Below are positions 12,853 through 24,136 of a DNA stretch of 64,000 bases, one piece after another (positions within the stretch are counted from its first letter, which is position 1; each line of letters begins with the position of its first letter). Below the pieces are notes generated by a model. It ran no database searches. It was given only the letters and a program-made list of their open reading frames with translations, and had not been told where the DNA came from. Position numbers and translations under genes: made by a program. The DNA is from Cryptomeria japonica. Its lineage: Eukaryota > Streptophyta > Pinopsida > Cupressales > Cupressaceae. The stretch is from contig NC_081408.1 in assembly GCF_030272615.1 (NCBI RefSeq), positions 620,740,476-620,804,475 on the forward strand, read 5' to 3'.

Positions 12853-14034
12853 ATATTTCTCTCAAAAAACCTCCTTTTTGGAAACTAAAGATCAACTCCC
12901 AATTTGTGCATGCAAGCACCAAGTTTGCTTTTTGCAACTAAAACTCAACCTTAGTTATCCATGCAATCTTGTCCCTATAACAATAGCTTTCCAATTTCAA
13001 TGTTAAGTTCGACTCCAACTTGACTTCAGTTTGAATAGAGTTCCACTTTGAGTTCTACTTTGGGTGCCTTTTGATTTGCAAATTAAAACCATTTTAAATA
13101 TGCACATTAAAACAATAAAATAATCAATTCATCTCTTAAAATGTGCTAACTTACTTTTATAAATTTACAATTTAAAATAAAGAATTAATCCATTGTGAAT
13201 ATTTGAATAAAATAATTTAAATCTCTTAAATTAAATAATAGTGCATAAAGATTTAAATTATTATGAAATCATTTTTATTAAATTTTAAAATAAATTTAAA
13301 TTTAGTAACTCCCTTATTTTTTTGCATGGTGGGTCCAACTTTCCACTTCTCCTGGAGCACACAAAAAAAGTAATTAATTTATAAACACTTCATATAAATG
13401 AACTCAAATCAATAATTACTTTTAAATTAAAAGCTGATTTGAATCCCACTTTTTAAGGAAGCCATTATATTTTAATGAATAAAAAATTAACATGCAACAC
13501 ATCTTACAAGCTTTTAACTTTGAAGGTTGGGAAAAATAAATATTTGACTAGACAAACATTCATTTGCAATTCGTGGCCCTTTATGAATGATTTTAATATT
13601 TTTCCATTTTTTTCCTTGTAGAGACAATGAGTGATGCCCGCAATTTTTGGTGGAGATGCGAGCACTTTTTTCCATCATCGAATCAATGTTCTTCAATCTA
13701 TTAATCCGCTGCACCAGGTTGGGAAATTTATCACTCTTGATACCGATCATAATACATTTTCCATGCCTACCTTTTGGACGAAGATCATGACCTTCGTCTT
13801 CTAAGCGCTATGTGTTCTTTCCATCGATGCACTCCATTCATTTAATATTGGAACACATATATTTTATTGCACATTATCTGTCTTATGGCTACTCTTCCCT
13901 TGTTCAACGTTTTCTTGCATTTCTTTCGTCGCTCTTTGTTTCATCTATTTGTATTGCATTATCCCTTCGCTAAGCATTACAGTGATTTCACTCTTCAAAA
14001 TAACTTCAAAACTTCGTGCTTTCATGCTCTTCGG

Positions 14035-15060
14035 AGGTCGGGGATAACGGAGTCGAAGCCTAGTCTTGTTTTAGTCTTCTCCACCTCGGGGATCCAGGAT
14101 TCCAGATTGTTTCTCTTCCGTTTAGCTTTTACCAATTTCGGCTTCTGCATTCATTACGATTTCGGAGTTTCGGGTTCTCTGGGTGTGGAGTTTTGGGTAA
14201 TGAATTCTTCCATACTCCGGAGGTACGGAGTTTCATATTTCCAAAAGTTTTGGTTCCTTCTTGTGTCTCCCGAGTTTCATAACTATGGGGCAACTAATTA
14301 CTTTGTTGTGATTACTGTTTTGTTTATCTCTGATGGGATCATATTTCCGCAAACAACTTTCTTTGAGTAGGTTTGCACTGTTAACATGGTTGGTGCTCTA
14401 TACTTTCATTTTTTGGCTTAAAATCCCTCTTTCTCATCTTTGCATCGATGCCTCCTTTCATTACCCACTGTGTTATGTCCTTTTGTTGATGCATTTTCTT
14501 GTCCAACACAACTTGTATTCACTGCTATGCATTACTCTATTCACCCCACCTTTATTGGCAACATGGTTCCTTAATGCCTTGTTGTTCTAGGTGGTTGCAC
14601 ATATCTCTCTTTGTATCACTGAAATATCATTGCTCTTGGTTTGCAAAGACATGGTTTCCCATGCGTCTCTCTTGCCTTCAACTATTTCAGCACTGCGTTT
14701 GTTCGAATGGGATTTATTTTCGAATAAAGATTACTAATACACAACTTTCCTTTACAACAACAACCCCCTCCTACCGAACACCGGAGTCTGGAGTTCCGGA
14801 CTTTGTATCCCTTTGCATTCCAGAGAATGAGTGACTCTGGGGTTCCGGACTCCCAGAGTCCCCAGTATTGAATGATTATTTCTCTCATGCTCCAGAGGTC
14901 CGAAGTTCTGGATCGCCCTTAAATTTCTTAGTTTTCATTTTGAATTTTTCGGAATTCATTTCCAGCTTCGGGTTTCAGAACTATGGGGATTGGGGCATTT
15001 GAAATTTTGAACCTGCATACTCCGAGAGTCTGTAACTCTAGAGTATTTCATTTACAAACT
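14035..15060. repeat. Cluster of GGAGTTCCGGACTCC-like imperfect palindromes in D LTR
   Basis: About ten related blocks recur here. Examples are CTCCGGAGGTACGGAGTTTC (14215), GGAGTCTGGAGTTCCGGACT (14783) and GGTTCCGGACTCCCAGAGTC (14838). They mix GGAGTTCC and its complement, so each can fold on itself. The matching cluster in the other LTR is at about 57478-58480, with the motif kept in both copies. Confidence 0.6.
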
Positions 15061-15963
15061 CTTTAAAGTTTTAAAACTTTAGGTTTTAATTATTCTAATT
15101 TCTAATTTTCAATTTTCAATTTTATTGCAAGTTATTAAAATTTATTAAAATTAACTTTACATATTCAAAATGAAATCAAAGTTTATATTAATATTTAAAC
15201 ATGTGTAATCTTTGTTGGGTGAATATTTTGTCTAGCATACCGATGACAAAATATATGATTCACACACAGCTATGTCGAGAAATTAATCTCTCCTCTTATC
15301 AAGGGGAGGTTCCCTTTGAAATTTCTTCTCTAATTAACAAGTAACTAAAATCTGTTCGTAAGTTTGAGGCATATAACTCTCTTTTTGCAGAGTTTATGTA
15401 TTTTGCCTCCACTTGTTACAATTCTCTATCACTTATGATACTTAAAGAAACGAACAAATTACTCCAACAAATTACACCAAAATCTTACAATCGAGAAGCA
15501 CAAAGTCTTTCTTGAATGTAAATCTAACTAAGCTAAAGATTATAAATGATAAGAAATTTAACTTACAACTCAAAGTCTAGAAGTATAAATTCCCAATTCC
15601 TTAAACTACAAGTAATAGAAGCAATACAAAGCCTACTACTAATCACTTAACATTAGAAAATTTCCCAAATATGTAAACAACACAAAGTCTATTTCCAGAA
15701 TTAGAAAGCTCTTTCATAAACTTTCACAATTTCACCAAAGATTCAAGATCACAAAGAACGATTATGAGAACTAAACATAAGAATGATTCCAATCACAATC
15801 ACAATCTTTAGTCCAACACAAAGTTTGGAAACTAGCAGATTGCTATCTTTATTTCCTTGAATCCACTTTTTTACATCAAAAGAACAAAGTCTTAATTGAG
15901 ATAAAAATTGGGCAGAGTTTTGCTAAGCATATTAAAAGATAAATATATACAAATGAGGTTCCT

Positions 15964-15972
15964 CTTTATATA
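15964..15972 (-). promoter_or_regulatory. TATA box of element E
   Basis: TATATAAAG on the minus strand lies about 205 bp downstream of the ORF end and 750 bp before the element end. This is the expected place for an LTR promoter driving U3-R-U5 transcription. Confidence 0.55.
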
Positions 15973-16176
15973 GGAAAAGAGTGGAGAAAAATGTGGGCAC
16001 GGTTGACTAATTCAACTGCACAATCACACTTGACTATAACTACAACAAAAAGAAAATATGCAGTTGCTTGAAAACTTGCAACATCTAACAATTCAACTAC
16101 ATGAAAAGAAAGTGTCAAAAGGAGACACTTTATTTATCTTTCTCCTCCTCATTGGATTTCTGAAATTCCTCGAACT

Positions 16177-17967
16177 TTACCAGAATAGCTTCCATCTCAG
16201 CTTTGTCTGGAATTGGGTAGAGTCGGTGATGATGCGAACATGAGAAACTGCATCTTCAACCTTTACGTATTTCTTTTTCCCATCTTTCAACATTGATGCA
16301 AGGACTTCAAAACTGACTTGTATTTCTAGCAATTTATCAAATGCATTCAATGAGAAATCCTGTTCTATACAGTGATCCATTAAGGAAAGAAATTCTTGTA
16401 TGATGGCATCACCGGTCACAAGGTTTTGATTATCATCATGCAAGTAACAAGGAATATCAGCTATTCTGGCTGAAATAAGATCGATTTCATCATCACCATC
16501 CTTATTTTCTTGATCCAGTTCCATAATCATTAACCTTATTGTTTCTTTCTTGTGAGACAATAATGACATAATTTGGATATATTTCTCTTTGATTGGAATT
16601 ACCTTATTCTCCACGAGGACGTCAATTTTGAAATCCTCCATTTTATTCCAAAGGGTTGCACTTCTTTCAAAATCTTCTACTTCATGAGATAAAAAGGTTT
16701 TAACACCTTGCATTTGACTTTGGATAACTTCAAAGTTAGCCAACAACTTAATCGTTGAATCTAGAAGATGAGAACCTTCTAAATTCAATCGAGCAATCCA
16801 CTCATCCACTACTCCACCTTTGATGCCCACCTGTTCCACCTTCTTGAGAGCCTCAGTATCTATTGAGGAAATAATTAACTCAATTTCCTAGGAAGATTGT
16901 GTGACCTTGAGAAGCACACTGGTTAACTACTCACATTTCTGCTTTAATTCATTCATTTCATCTCTTTCTTGATCAAATATTTGCACCAAAGAATTAAAAG
17001 CAGTTTGGGAATCTAACTTGACACTTTCATGTGTCTCCACTCCAAGATCTATAGTCTGCATAGTATAATCCCCAAGTTGTATATTATCCTTATTCTTGTC
17101 TGAAGAGGTCACCATAACCTTAGCATATTTCCTTTTGGTAGTCAGATCCACTAGTACCCAAGAAACAGTCTTTGGCTTTTTAGTACTTTTGGATTTGGGA
17201 GGAGCCAATTGTTGAAAATCAAATTCATCTAGTGAAATTACCTATTTCTTTCTTTTGGGTGCTACTACATCCATCCATGGTGATAATTCTGTTTTAGTGA
17301 ATGGAGTTGTGGCCTCCTTCCAAGTATCAATTGGTATTCGTGGAGCATTCTAACTTGAAGTTGCAACACTTGTAGATGCAATCATGGGTACCAAGCCTGC
17401 GACGTCTAGTGATATGCTGACTGATGTAGCAATGGTAGTTGCTATTGATGCCTCCTTTGTAACAACTATGGATGGAAGAGTGGATGATACACTAGTGGTA
17501 ATCACAACACTCACACATAGTGGAACTTCAACTATGATTGTTGTGGAAGGTAAAGGCACCATCTATTGTTCTGCAAATGCTTGCTCCATAGTTTCAGTAA
17601 AATCCAAAATTGAGGATTCAATGGTGGATGAAGGAATATAATCCAAATTGGAGAAATTAGACAATGTAAAATACTGTTGAGCAACCTCCGATTGTGGTAT
17701 TTACATATTCAACTCTTCATCATTATATTCCTCATCTTCTTGATCTGAGTCAGTTTCAATAGAATGAATAATAACCTCTATATGAGTTGATACATGTGAA
17801 GTGGTGGGAGTATTTCTCTCTCCTTGATGAGTTGGTTCTTCAATGTGTATTTCCTCTTGACGAGGAATTTCCCCTTCTTCTGGTTCTTTTTCTTTCTCAG
17901 TTTTTTTAAAGTCTGATGTGTAGGGGGAAGAGCAATGGTCGACATGTCGGGTTTTAAAACCCGACAT
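16177..17967 (-). pseudogene. E-encoded nuclear-type coiled-coil protein, unknown function
   Basis: A single frame of 597 codons is interrupted by about six stops and no frameshift. The first Met lies inside the last palindrome of the array, so the true start is uncertain. The N-terminus is very acidic and Glu-rich, with EKEKEPEEGEIPRQEE and DSDQEDEEYNDEE. A Ser/Thr/Val-rich middle follows (17560-17350), then VAPKRKK and PPKSKSTKKPKT basic clusters like nuclear localisation signals (near 17255 and 17200). About 300 residues with coiled-coil character end it. I do not recognise the family. The segment LWNKMEDFK.. IPIKEKYIQI is loosely like the C-terminal part of the J protein, which is weak evidence. 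Being upstream of a TATA box inside an LTR-like unit, it would need its own promoter, possibly the palindrome array. Confidence 0.55.
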
Positions 17968-18810
17968 GTCGATCGGATAAAACCAGCCTACATATGGGAC
18001 TTTAAAATCCGATATGTAGGGAGAACAAAACCACCTGCTAACACATCAGGTTTTAAAACCCGACCTGTTAGTAGGGAAGAATGTCTCCTGCATGTCAGAC
18101 TTTAAAATCCGATATGTAGGAGAGGGGAAAAAATCAACACCTCGCACGTAAAGGTTTGAAACCCAACATGCAGGTGTAGAAAGAGAGTGAGGAAGAAATT
18201 AGGGCATTGGATTTTAAAATCCGATGTACCCTAATTTTTACAATGAACCTAGAAGAAGAAAAAATGAAAATGGAGAACTGAAACAAAAAAGAACATGCAA
18301 ATTTAGAAGAAAAACCCGAGAAAACAATAAACCCTACCTCAACAATGCCGATCGACGGGAAGGAGAAGTCGACGACACGATCAGGAGAAAAATCATGGGA
18401 GGAGAGCTGAAGAGCACACGAGAAGCAACTTGATTAGCATGAAAATGAGATTAAACAAACTGAAAAACCAATAAATAACCTCTAAACAAAACATTAATGA
18501 CATCATTAATGTAAAGCGTCCATGCATGTTGGACTTTTAAGACTCCTTGCAAGTGGGACTTTAAAGTCCAACATGCATCTTCCTTCTTGCAAAACTGCAC
18601 ATCAAACTTTTAAGTCCGATGTGGAAGGGGAACTTCCCTGTAGGTCAGACTTCAAAGTTTGATATGTAGGTATGACTTGCTTGCAGGTCGGACTTTAATG
18701 TTCGATCTGCAAGAATAACTTACAAAACATTGCACATTAGACTTTAAAGTCCGATGTGCAATTCAAACTTATAAGCACCCTACAGGTCTGACTTTAAAGT
18801 CCGACCTGCA
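17905..18810. repeat. Array of about 12 palindromes centred on TTTAAA
   Basis: Each unit is a palindrome of about 26-38 bp with core GGACTTTAAAGTCC, GGATTTTAAAATCC or GGGTTTTAAAACCC. The best is a perfect 34-bp palindrome at 17939-17972 (left arm TCGACATGTCGGGTTTT). Others are near 17988-18019, 18039-18070, 18088-18120, 18138-18176, 18198-18235, 18521-18580, 18597-18624, 18639-18671, 18679-18712, 18729-18762 and 18783-18808. Outer arms vary but are usually complementary within a unit, so palindromy is kept while sequence drifts. Confidence 0.85.
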
Positions 18811-19389
18811 TGAAAAACTGCAAAATCTAAATAACTTAAAAATGAGAAAAGCAAATGACAAAAAGTAAAGAGGCTAACCGACGAAGTCGATCAACCTTTC
18901 CTAGAGGACGTGAGGTACGAAATTGACCAATTTCGTAGGGTTGCCTCACGATATTAGCCGCGCTGAAATTGAGGACAACAATCTTAAGTTAATCCAAATT
19001 CAAAACATAATTACAAATTTGAATTAACTTTGAGTGTAAACATAATTAAAATATTAATATAAATTTTAATTAATTTAAATATTTAATTTTAATTTGAATA
19101 AACTTTAAATTTCATTTTCGAAACTATTTGTTTTTTCGTGATTTTTAAAATTTTTTTTTGGTATTTTGCAAATATTTGATTTTAACATTTTTCAAATTTT
19201 TAGGGATTTTGTGTTTTTCACTTTTTAGGGTTTTTGGGTTTTTTACTTTTTAGGGTTTTTGGGTTTTTTCAAATTTTTTTTTGATTTTGCGGATCTCTTT
19301 TATGCTTACGCTAACCTAAACCTACAAAAGATGGAGACAACTGGATAACGACAACAACCAACAAGAAAAGATGCACACACAAAAGCGAA

Positions 19390-19760
19390 AATGCATAAGC
19401 AACAAACTTGGAATCTCAAGGACTCGAGTTTCCGAAAAACAGACACAAAAAAGCCCAGGAGTTTGGGAATCCAAACTTCCAAAGTGAAAACCAAAAGATC
19501 AAAAAACACTTCGGGACTCTGGGAACCCGAAGTGTCGAAGTGATGCTCTGAAACAACACAAAGTGGACTTGGGAGTTCAGGAACCCGAACTTCCGAACAA
19601 TAAAACATAAGCATGACCCAAAACTTCAGAAACCTGAACTTTTGGGGCTACACAAACAAACAAACGCAACAAGAAATGAACTTGGGAACCCAGGGACTCG
19701 AATTCCAGAACAAAGAAACAGAAACAAGCAAATAACCCACCTTGGGAACTCGAGAACCCG
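19390..19760. repeat. Second palindromic cluster in D LTR
   Basis: Blocks such as CTTGGGAACCCAGGGACTCG and CTTCGGGACTCTGGGAACCC recur about every 60 bp, each combining GGGAACCC-type and ACTCGAGTTCC-type half sites. The cluster lies just inside the start of the LTR on its own strand and has a counterpart at about 59080-59440. Confidence 0.6.
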
Positions 19761-19881
19761 GGTTTCAAGGTGAAAAAAAAAAGCTAAAAAGAAAAGGAAA
19801 AACTAACAAAAAAAGACAAAAGAGGGGACCCGTAATTTCATAAAAATGAAAATGATGGGACTAGATATGTAGGGCATAGCA

Positions 19882-20119
19882 AATGGAAACTATCTGTGAA
19901 AAATGACTGTAGGCATTTTAGAACTTCAGAATCTCTGGTGTAACCTGACGCCTAAGGCTACTATCATTCAAAACAATGCATAAGTGAGAAAAGATGAGTG
20001 AACTAATGAACAAGCAACAAAATATAGAACTGAACAAGATAAACTCTTAAGTGTGTGTGCATGATTCATTACTCCATCGTTCTCAATAATGAAGATAAAC
20101 AAAGGAAATTGGGCCCAAG
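19882..20119 (-). other. 3' end of element D interior
   Basis: This 238-bp stretch lies between the D 3' LTR and composite F. It resumes at 39289. On the minus strand the last bases before the LTR are not purine-rich, so I cannot mark a polypurine tract. Confidence 0.5.
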
Positions 20120-20124
20120 CTATG

Positions 20125-20830
20125 TGTAATGCCCCGCCAGGAACCCCAAAGGAAAACCAACAACTAAGGGTGAAATAATTTTTAAAAAAAGTATAAATCA
20201 CATTAAGTGCTTTAATTACTACATTGCACATAATAACACAAGCATAAGACTAACACAATAATTCTTAAAGGGTTACCAATGAAGAATTAAACGAAAGGTT
20301 AAATTCCATAATTAAGATTAATCCAATTAACCATCAATTACTCATTGAACATAATAAACCATAAACATATAATAGATTACACCATTTAAAGATTGAATTA
20401 TTACAATATAATTTCTCTTATATAAAGTATTTGCACCAAAGCATATGGATAACTGATAAAATAACAACCAAAACTTAAGATTATATTACTCATAAAATAC
20501 ATGGCTTCCAATCATACATATAAAGTTTACATCTTTACCAAACACAAGGTTACATAAATCCATAGGTACAAATGACCACATAGGTCTCAAAAGGCAATAC
20601 TTTCCAACATGAGATGATGCACAAATCACGAACCACAAGAACACCTGCGAATCCAATCCTTGCATGAAGGCATGAAGAAGAACATCCGGTGGGAAGTGAC
20701 ACTAGCACCCAACCATGTGTTCCCAAAATAGAATCACCCCACCATGCTAGGAGATAGAAGAAGACCCTCAAGAAAGCATAAGAAAGACATGGACGACAGT
20801 ACAATATGACTCCACAATTCTCTAGGTGAA
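20125..20830 (-). repeat. Gypsy LTR arm, inverted copy of 30888-32701
   Basis: The reverse complement of this block matches the plus LTR, minus solo LTR H. Shared landmarks include CATGTAT/ATACATG blocks near 20500, the segment around 20560-20800 and the end GGGGCATTACA. The LTR probably extends further right, to perhaps 21450, where the plus copy has no match. Confidence 0.75.
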
Positions 20831-21826
20831 CTCGACATCACAATACACAAGTGACCCTAAAGAGAGAGTGTCATTGCATAACTTATGATGGTTACCCTAG
20901 GTAGGCCTCTATAGGTCCCGACCCCCATCCTGAGTTATCCTGGTAACCTTTCTCGAACCCTTGGTTCCATCTAAGTCTCATGCGGATCCTACCAACCCTT
21001 CGTGAAGGCAAGGTGGCTAGTTTGCCATTCCAGGCCTTCCCACTACATCTTGAGTCTATACGAGCACTCAACCATGCATGGGGTACAATATCTTATTTAA
21101 TGTTATAAACTACCCACCCCCTAATCAATTATTAGGTTATCACTTATTATCTAACTTTCAAGGGGTTATCCTGCCAACCACTTCAGGTGTGGCCCCCACT
21201 CGAAAGCCACTCCCTCATAGGACACTAAATGAACATGGTCACTATATGAGGACCCTATGGCGAAATAGAAAGCCACAACACCACTATCAAAATACAAGTG
21301 GCCAAAAACAAAGACTTACTAACCCTTGGTTAACCATAAGGAATAGGCACAACATGGTTAAGATCAGTCATAATACATTCCCTGATCAAGAGGTACAAAA
21401 TATGCCACAACAAGGTGACTAAACATAGACGAGAAATAACAACAAAATAACCCCCTTGCAAGAAAAGTTAAATTCACTAAGTCCGAACTCAAACAATCTT
21501 TGAAAATATTAACATCATAAACACTTGCAATTTTATCGATTAAATAAAATAAAACATCACCATGAAGATTACAAGAAATTCAAGTTATCATTGAACTAAT
21601 AGGACTAGAAATCTAACTAATCATAAAAAATTAATTTACCTCTTTTAATTTGAACTAGCAAAAGTCAGAATAATTAAATGAACAAACACCCCAAAATAAA
21701 TAATACATTTATTCTAAAGGCATCATTTAATTTATAAATTAAACCATATCATTAAACTATTAATATATTAATAAAAGTTAATATATATAAATAATAATAA
21801 TTATTAACAATTAATAATTAACAAAA
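20831..21826 (-). other. Unmatched LTR or flanking DNA left of LINE G
   Basis: This is about 1 kb with no domain-bearing ORF. The left half may be the rest of the inverted LTR. From 21460 it is AT-rich with runs of TTAATAATTA. It ends in the 21-bp target duplication of LINE G (21827-21847). Confidence 0.4.
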
Positions 21827-22249
21827 CACTAATATTATATTATTATTATTAAAAAAAAAAAAGTGGAATGTCTACAGAACTTATATATTAAAATAAAAAA
21901 GTGTTTACATCGGGTTCAAACATGGCATACCGATAGGAAAGAACTAGCAAGAAAACCTCTGGTTGTAGCCATTTTAAAACTTAACAAAAATATATAGTAC
22001 CCTTACAACATATATGTTGACAAAAACCCCCACCCTCCTATTTCTACTATTTTTACAAAAGTCCCATTGGACAACTTCAAACCAGAATAACTCCAACCGA
22101 AGAAGAGATGGACATGAAGAAACACAAGGCAGATGAATGAGAGAAAATTCTCTGTCAGAACCATAGCTAACCATTTCGAACAAAAAAGGAGCCATGTTGC
22201 CTTTATCCCTGCAAAAAACCGAACCACCAGCTACAAAAGAGAAAATATG

Positions 22250-22936
22250 TTAGTTATCCAAGAACCAGGAACTAGAACTCTCTTCCGGTGGCTCATGAGA
22301 AGAGAATGGAGGTGAAATCACCCTTACAGGGAACACCACGCAAGCAGGAGTAGAGCACACAAAACCCAAAGAGATTAATGAATGTAAAGCCTGAAAAACA
22401 ACCCATGCTTTATCCACAAATTGGTCAGGAGCCAAATACAACAAAAAATCCATAGAGGCTCTAGTATTTTCCAAGGAATCACATATCAATCCCATACGCA
22501 ACTGATAAAGCAAATGAGCAGACCAGCCATTAGCCAAAAGCTCATGGTGAGGAAGAAAACACCCGAATAAAAAGAGCCCATATCAAACCGATAACTAGCT
22601 AATGCAGGAGAGACCAACTCCCAATTGCACACTATCGGAAAGACAAATGAGGATACCAAAAGGCGAACCAAATCCATATCGAGCAGAACATCAAAACAAA
22701 TAGTAAAAAAAAGAGAGAAGCTCATCATAAGAAACTTGACGACCAACCTGTAATCACCGACATCCCAAAAGCCTGCGAAACTCAAAGTCCACTGCGGGAG
22801 TAAACAGATTGAAAACCTTGCCAAGTTTAACAGAATTATCCTCAATTGCATCTTCTTCCCCCAGTGATCGAGCTTCTAAAACCACTCTATAAACTCCAAA
22901 TGGCAGAGAGGAAGGGATTTGCATTATGAAGGGCAT
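22250..22936 (-). pseudogene. Possible ORF3 of LINE G, downstream of RNase H
   Basis: Two open segments in one frame (22936-22754 and 22537-22250) are bridged by a segment in another frame (22851-22486). An 8-T run near 22703-22711 is a likely slip point. Read as one decayed protein of about 228 residues it includes VYRVVLEARSLGEEDAIED, then an LLDMDLVRLLVSSF helix-like stretch, then ASMDFLLYLAPDQF. This resembles, weakly, the ORF in insertion L (IRAVQKVLGKE; RSLEFLLWLMQVTLPKRED), which lies at the same distance from a related 3' end. I do not recognise the family. It may also be chance coding in a 3' untranslated region. Confidence 0.35.
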
Positions 22937-23713
22937 CGAAAACCATAAAGAAACAAAAACTGCTTTTGAGAATGATAGAAAAGAAATGTATTTGAAAGAG
23001 AAATCATCTTGGATTTCGCATAAAGATACTTAAAAAATCCATTTCAAACATGCTTGAATCAATTCGCATGAATTTTAAAATCCTTCCACTAAAACCCATA
23101 AGTGACTCTTCCGCAAGTAAGGATACCAACAACCAAAAATAAATAATCCGTAAGCCAAATCTGTCAGACCCAAACAAGCACAAGGCGACTAGCATATAGA
23201 TATTTACATCAAAGAATAAAACCTTAGAAACATACCAACGGCTTGAGGAGATGAAGCATGCAAAAAAATAATGAAGGACTAAAGATAAGGACTACATAGA
23301 ACACACATGCCACAACCTAAACTCGTTATAAATGATGATATTACTGACAAGACACAAAGTCAAATCAATATCAAAAAATAAATCTTAACGAAATCTCTCC
23401 CCAACCTGAGATAGAAAAGCATTTGAAACATTAGAGCAAGCTTCCATAATCTGCAAAATAAAACCATTTAACTCGTAGCGCCTAGGATATACATCCCATC
23501 CTACTACTCGAAACAATGTTACCAACACACCATATGTGAGAAAATGACGTAAGCCAACTAATTTACACATGTGATGTAAATATAATCTAAACCAAGAGGA
23601 GGATGACATGTATATCTTCAAGCAAATAAAGGAAAAACAAATGATGTAATTTATTTTCATGCCCATATAATTATGCCGATCAGTAAGTGTGTAACCATAT
23701 CAAGAAAAAGCTG
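22937..23713 (-). other. LINE G 3' region, noncoding
   Basis: Between the possible ORF3 and the tandem duplication I see only short ORFs without domains. The small ones at 23004-23195 and 23385-23666 have no recognisable features. Confidence 0.5.
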
Positions 23714-24130
23714 TTAAAATATACTACCACTTGAAACTTACCTCTCCAATCCTCAAGAAATACACACATTAACATCTAACCCAAATGTAGAAGTGTATAA
23801 ATACTCCATATGCAGATAGAAAAAAAGCCTCTTATCAACACATGAAGAACAGATACAAACTGAACTGAGGAGAGGATAATATGTATACTTTAGTAAGAAA
23901 TGAAGATAATAACTCAAGATTTAAAATGTACTGCCACCTGAAAATTACCTCTCCAATCCTCAAGAAATACACACATTAACATCTAACCCAGTTGCAGAAG
24001 TGTAAGAATACTCCATATGCAAATAGGAATAAAAAGCCTCCTATTAACACATGACGAATAGATACAAATTGAACTGAGAAGAGGATAATATATATACTTC
24101 AATAAGAAATGAAGATAATAACTCAAAATA
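23714..24130. repeat. Tandem duplication of about 207 bp after LINE ORF2
   Basis: The block 23714-23920 is repeated at 23921-24130 with scattered differences. Both contain ACCTCTCCAATCCTCAAGAA and TGAAGATAATAACTCAA. The second copy ends just before the ORF2 stop codon. Confidence 0.85.
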
Positions 24131-24136
24131 GATAAC

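Larger units (their letters stand above)
15213..18980 (-). mobile_element. Element E: 3.77-kb LTR-like insertion carrying palindrome array and ORF
   Basis: It begins TGTTGGGTG and ends GAGGACAACA, flanked by exact ATCTT (15208-15212 and 18981-18985). The other LTR of D has a single ATCTT here (near 58645). There is no terminal direct repeat, so it looks like a solo LTR. In minus orientation the order is start at 18980, palindrome array (18810-17905), ORF (17967-16177), TATA box (15972-15964) and end at 15213. The layout matches J and K and, without the ORF, the LTRs of D. Its end (CAAAATATTCACCCAACA on the minus strand) resembles that of D. Confidence 0.8.
12029..19881 (-). repeat. Element D 3' LTR (contains element E)
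   Basis: It matches 55465-59554 throughout, apart from E (15213-18980) and small indels. On its own strand it runs from TGCTATGCCC at 19881 through palindrome-rich blocks (19760-19390 and 15060-14035) to a TATA box at 12852-12844 and ends at 12029. The plus-strand ORFs at 13867-14834 recur in the other copy but are antisense to the LTR and have no recognisable domain. Confidence 0.85.

Noticed and set aside
13867-14370. Plus-strand hydrophobic ORF repeated at 57311-57763
   Set aside because: It is antisense within the D LTRs and arises from the GGAGTTCC repeats and T-rich DNA. No signal peptide or domain pattern was convincing.
17905-18810. CRISPR-like array
   Set aside because: The repeats are palindromic, variable and irregularly spaced, and the DNA is plant retrotransposon DNA without cas genes.
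22486-22851. Membrane protein gene in the LINE 3' region
   Set aside because: The apparent hydrophobicity comes from reading one frame of a frameshifted stretch. It fits better as part of a decayed ORF3 or noncoding DNA.
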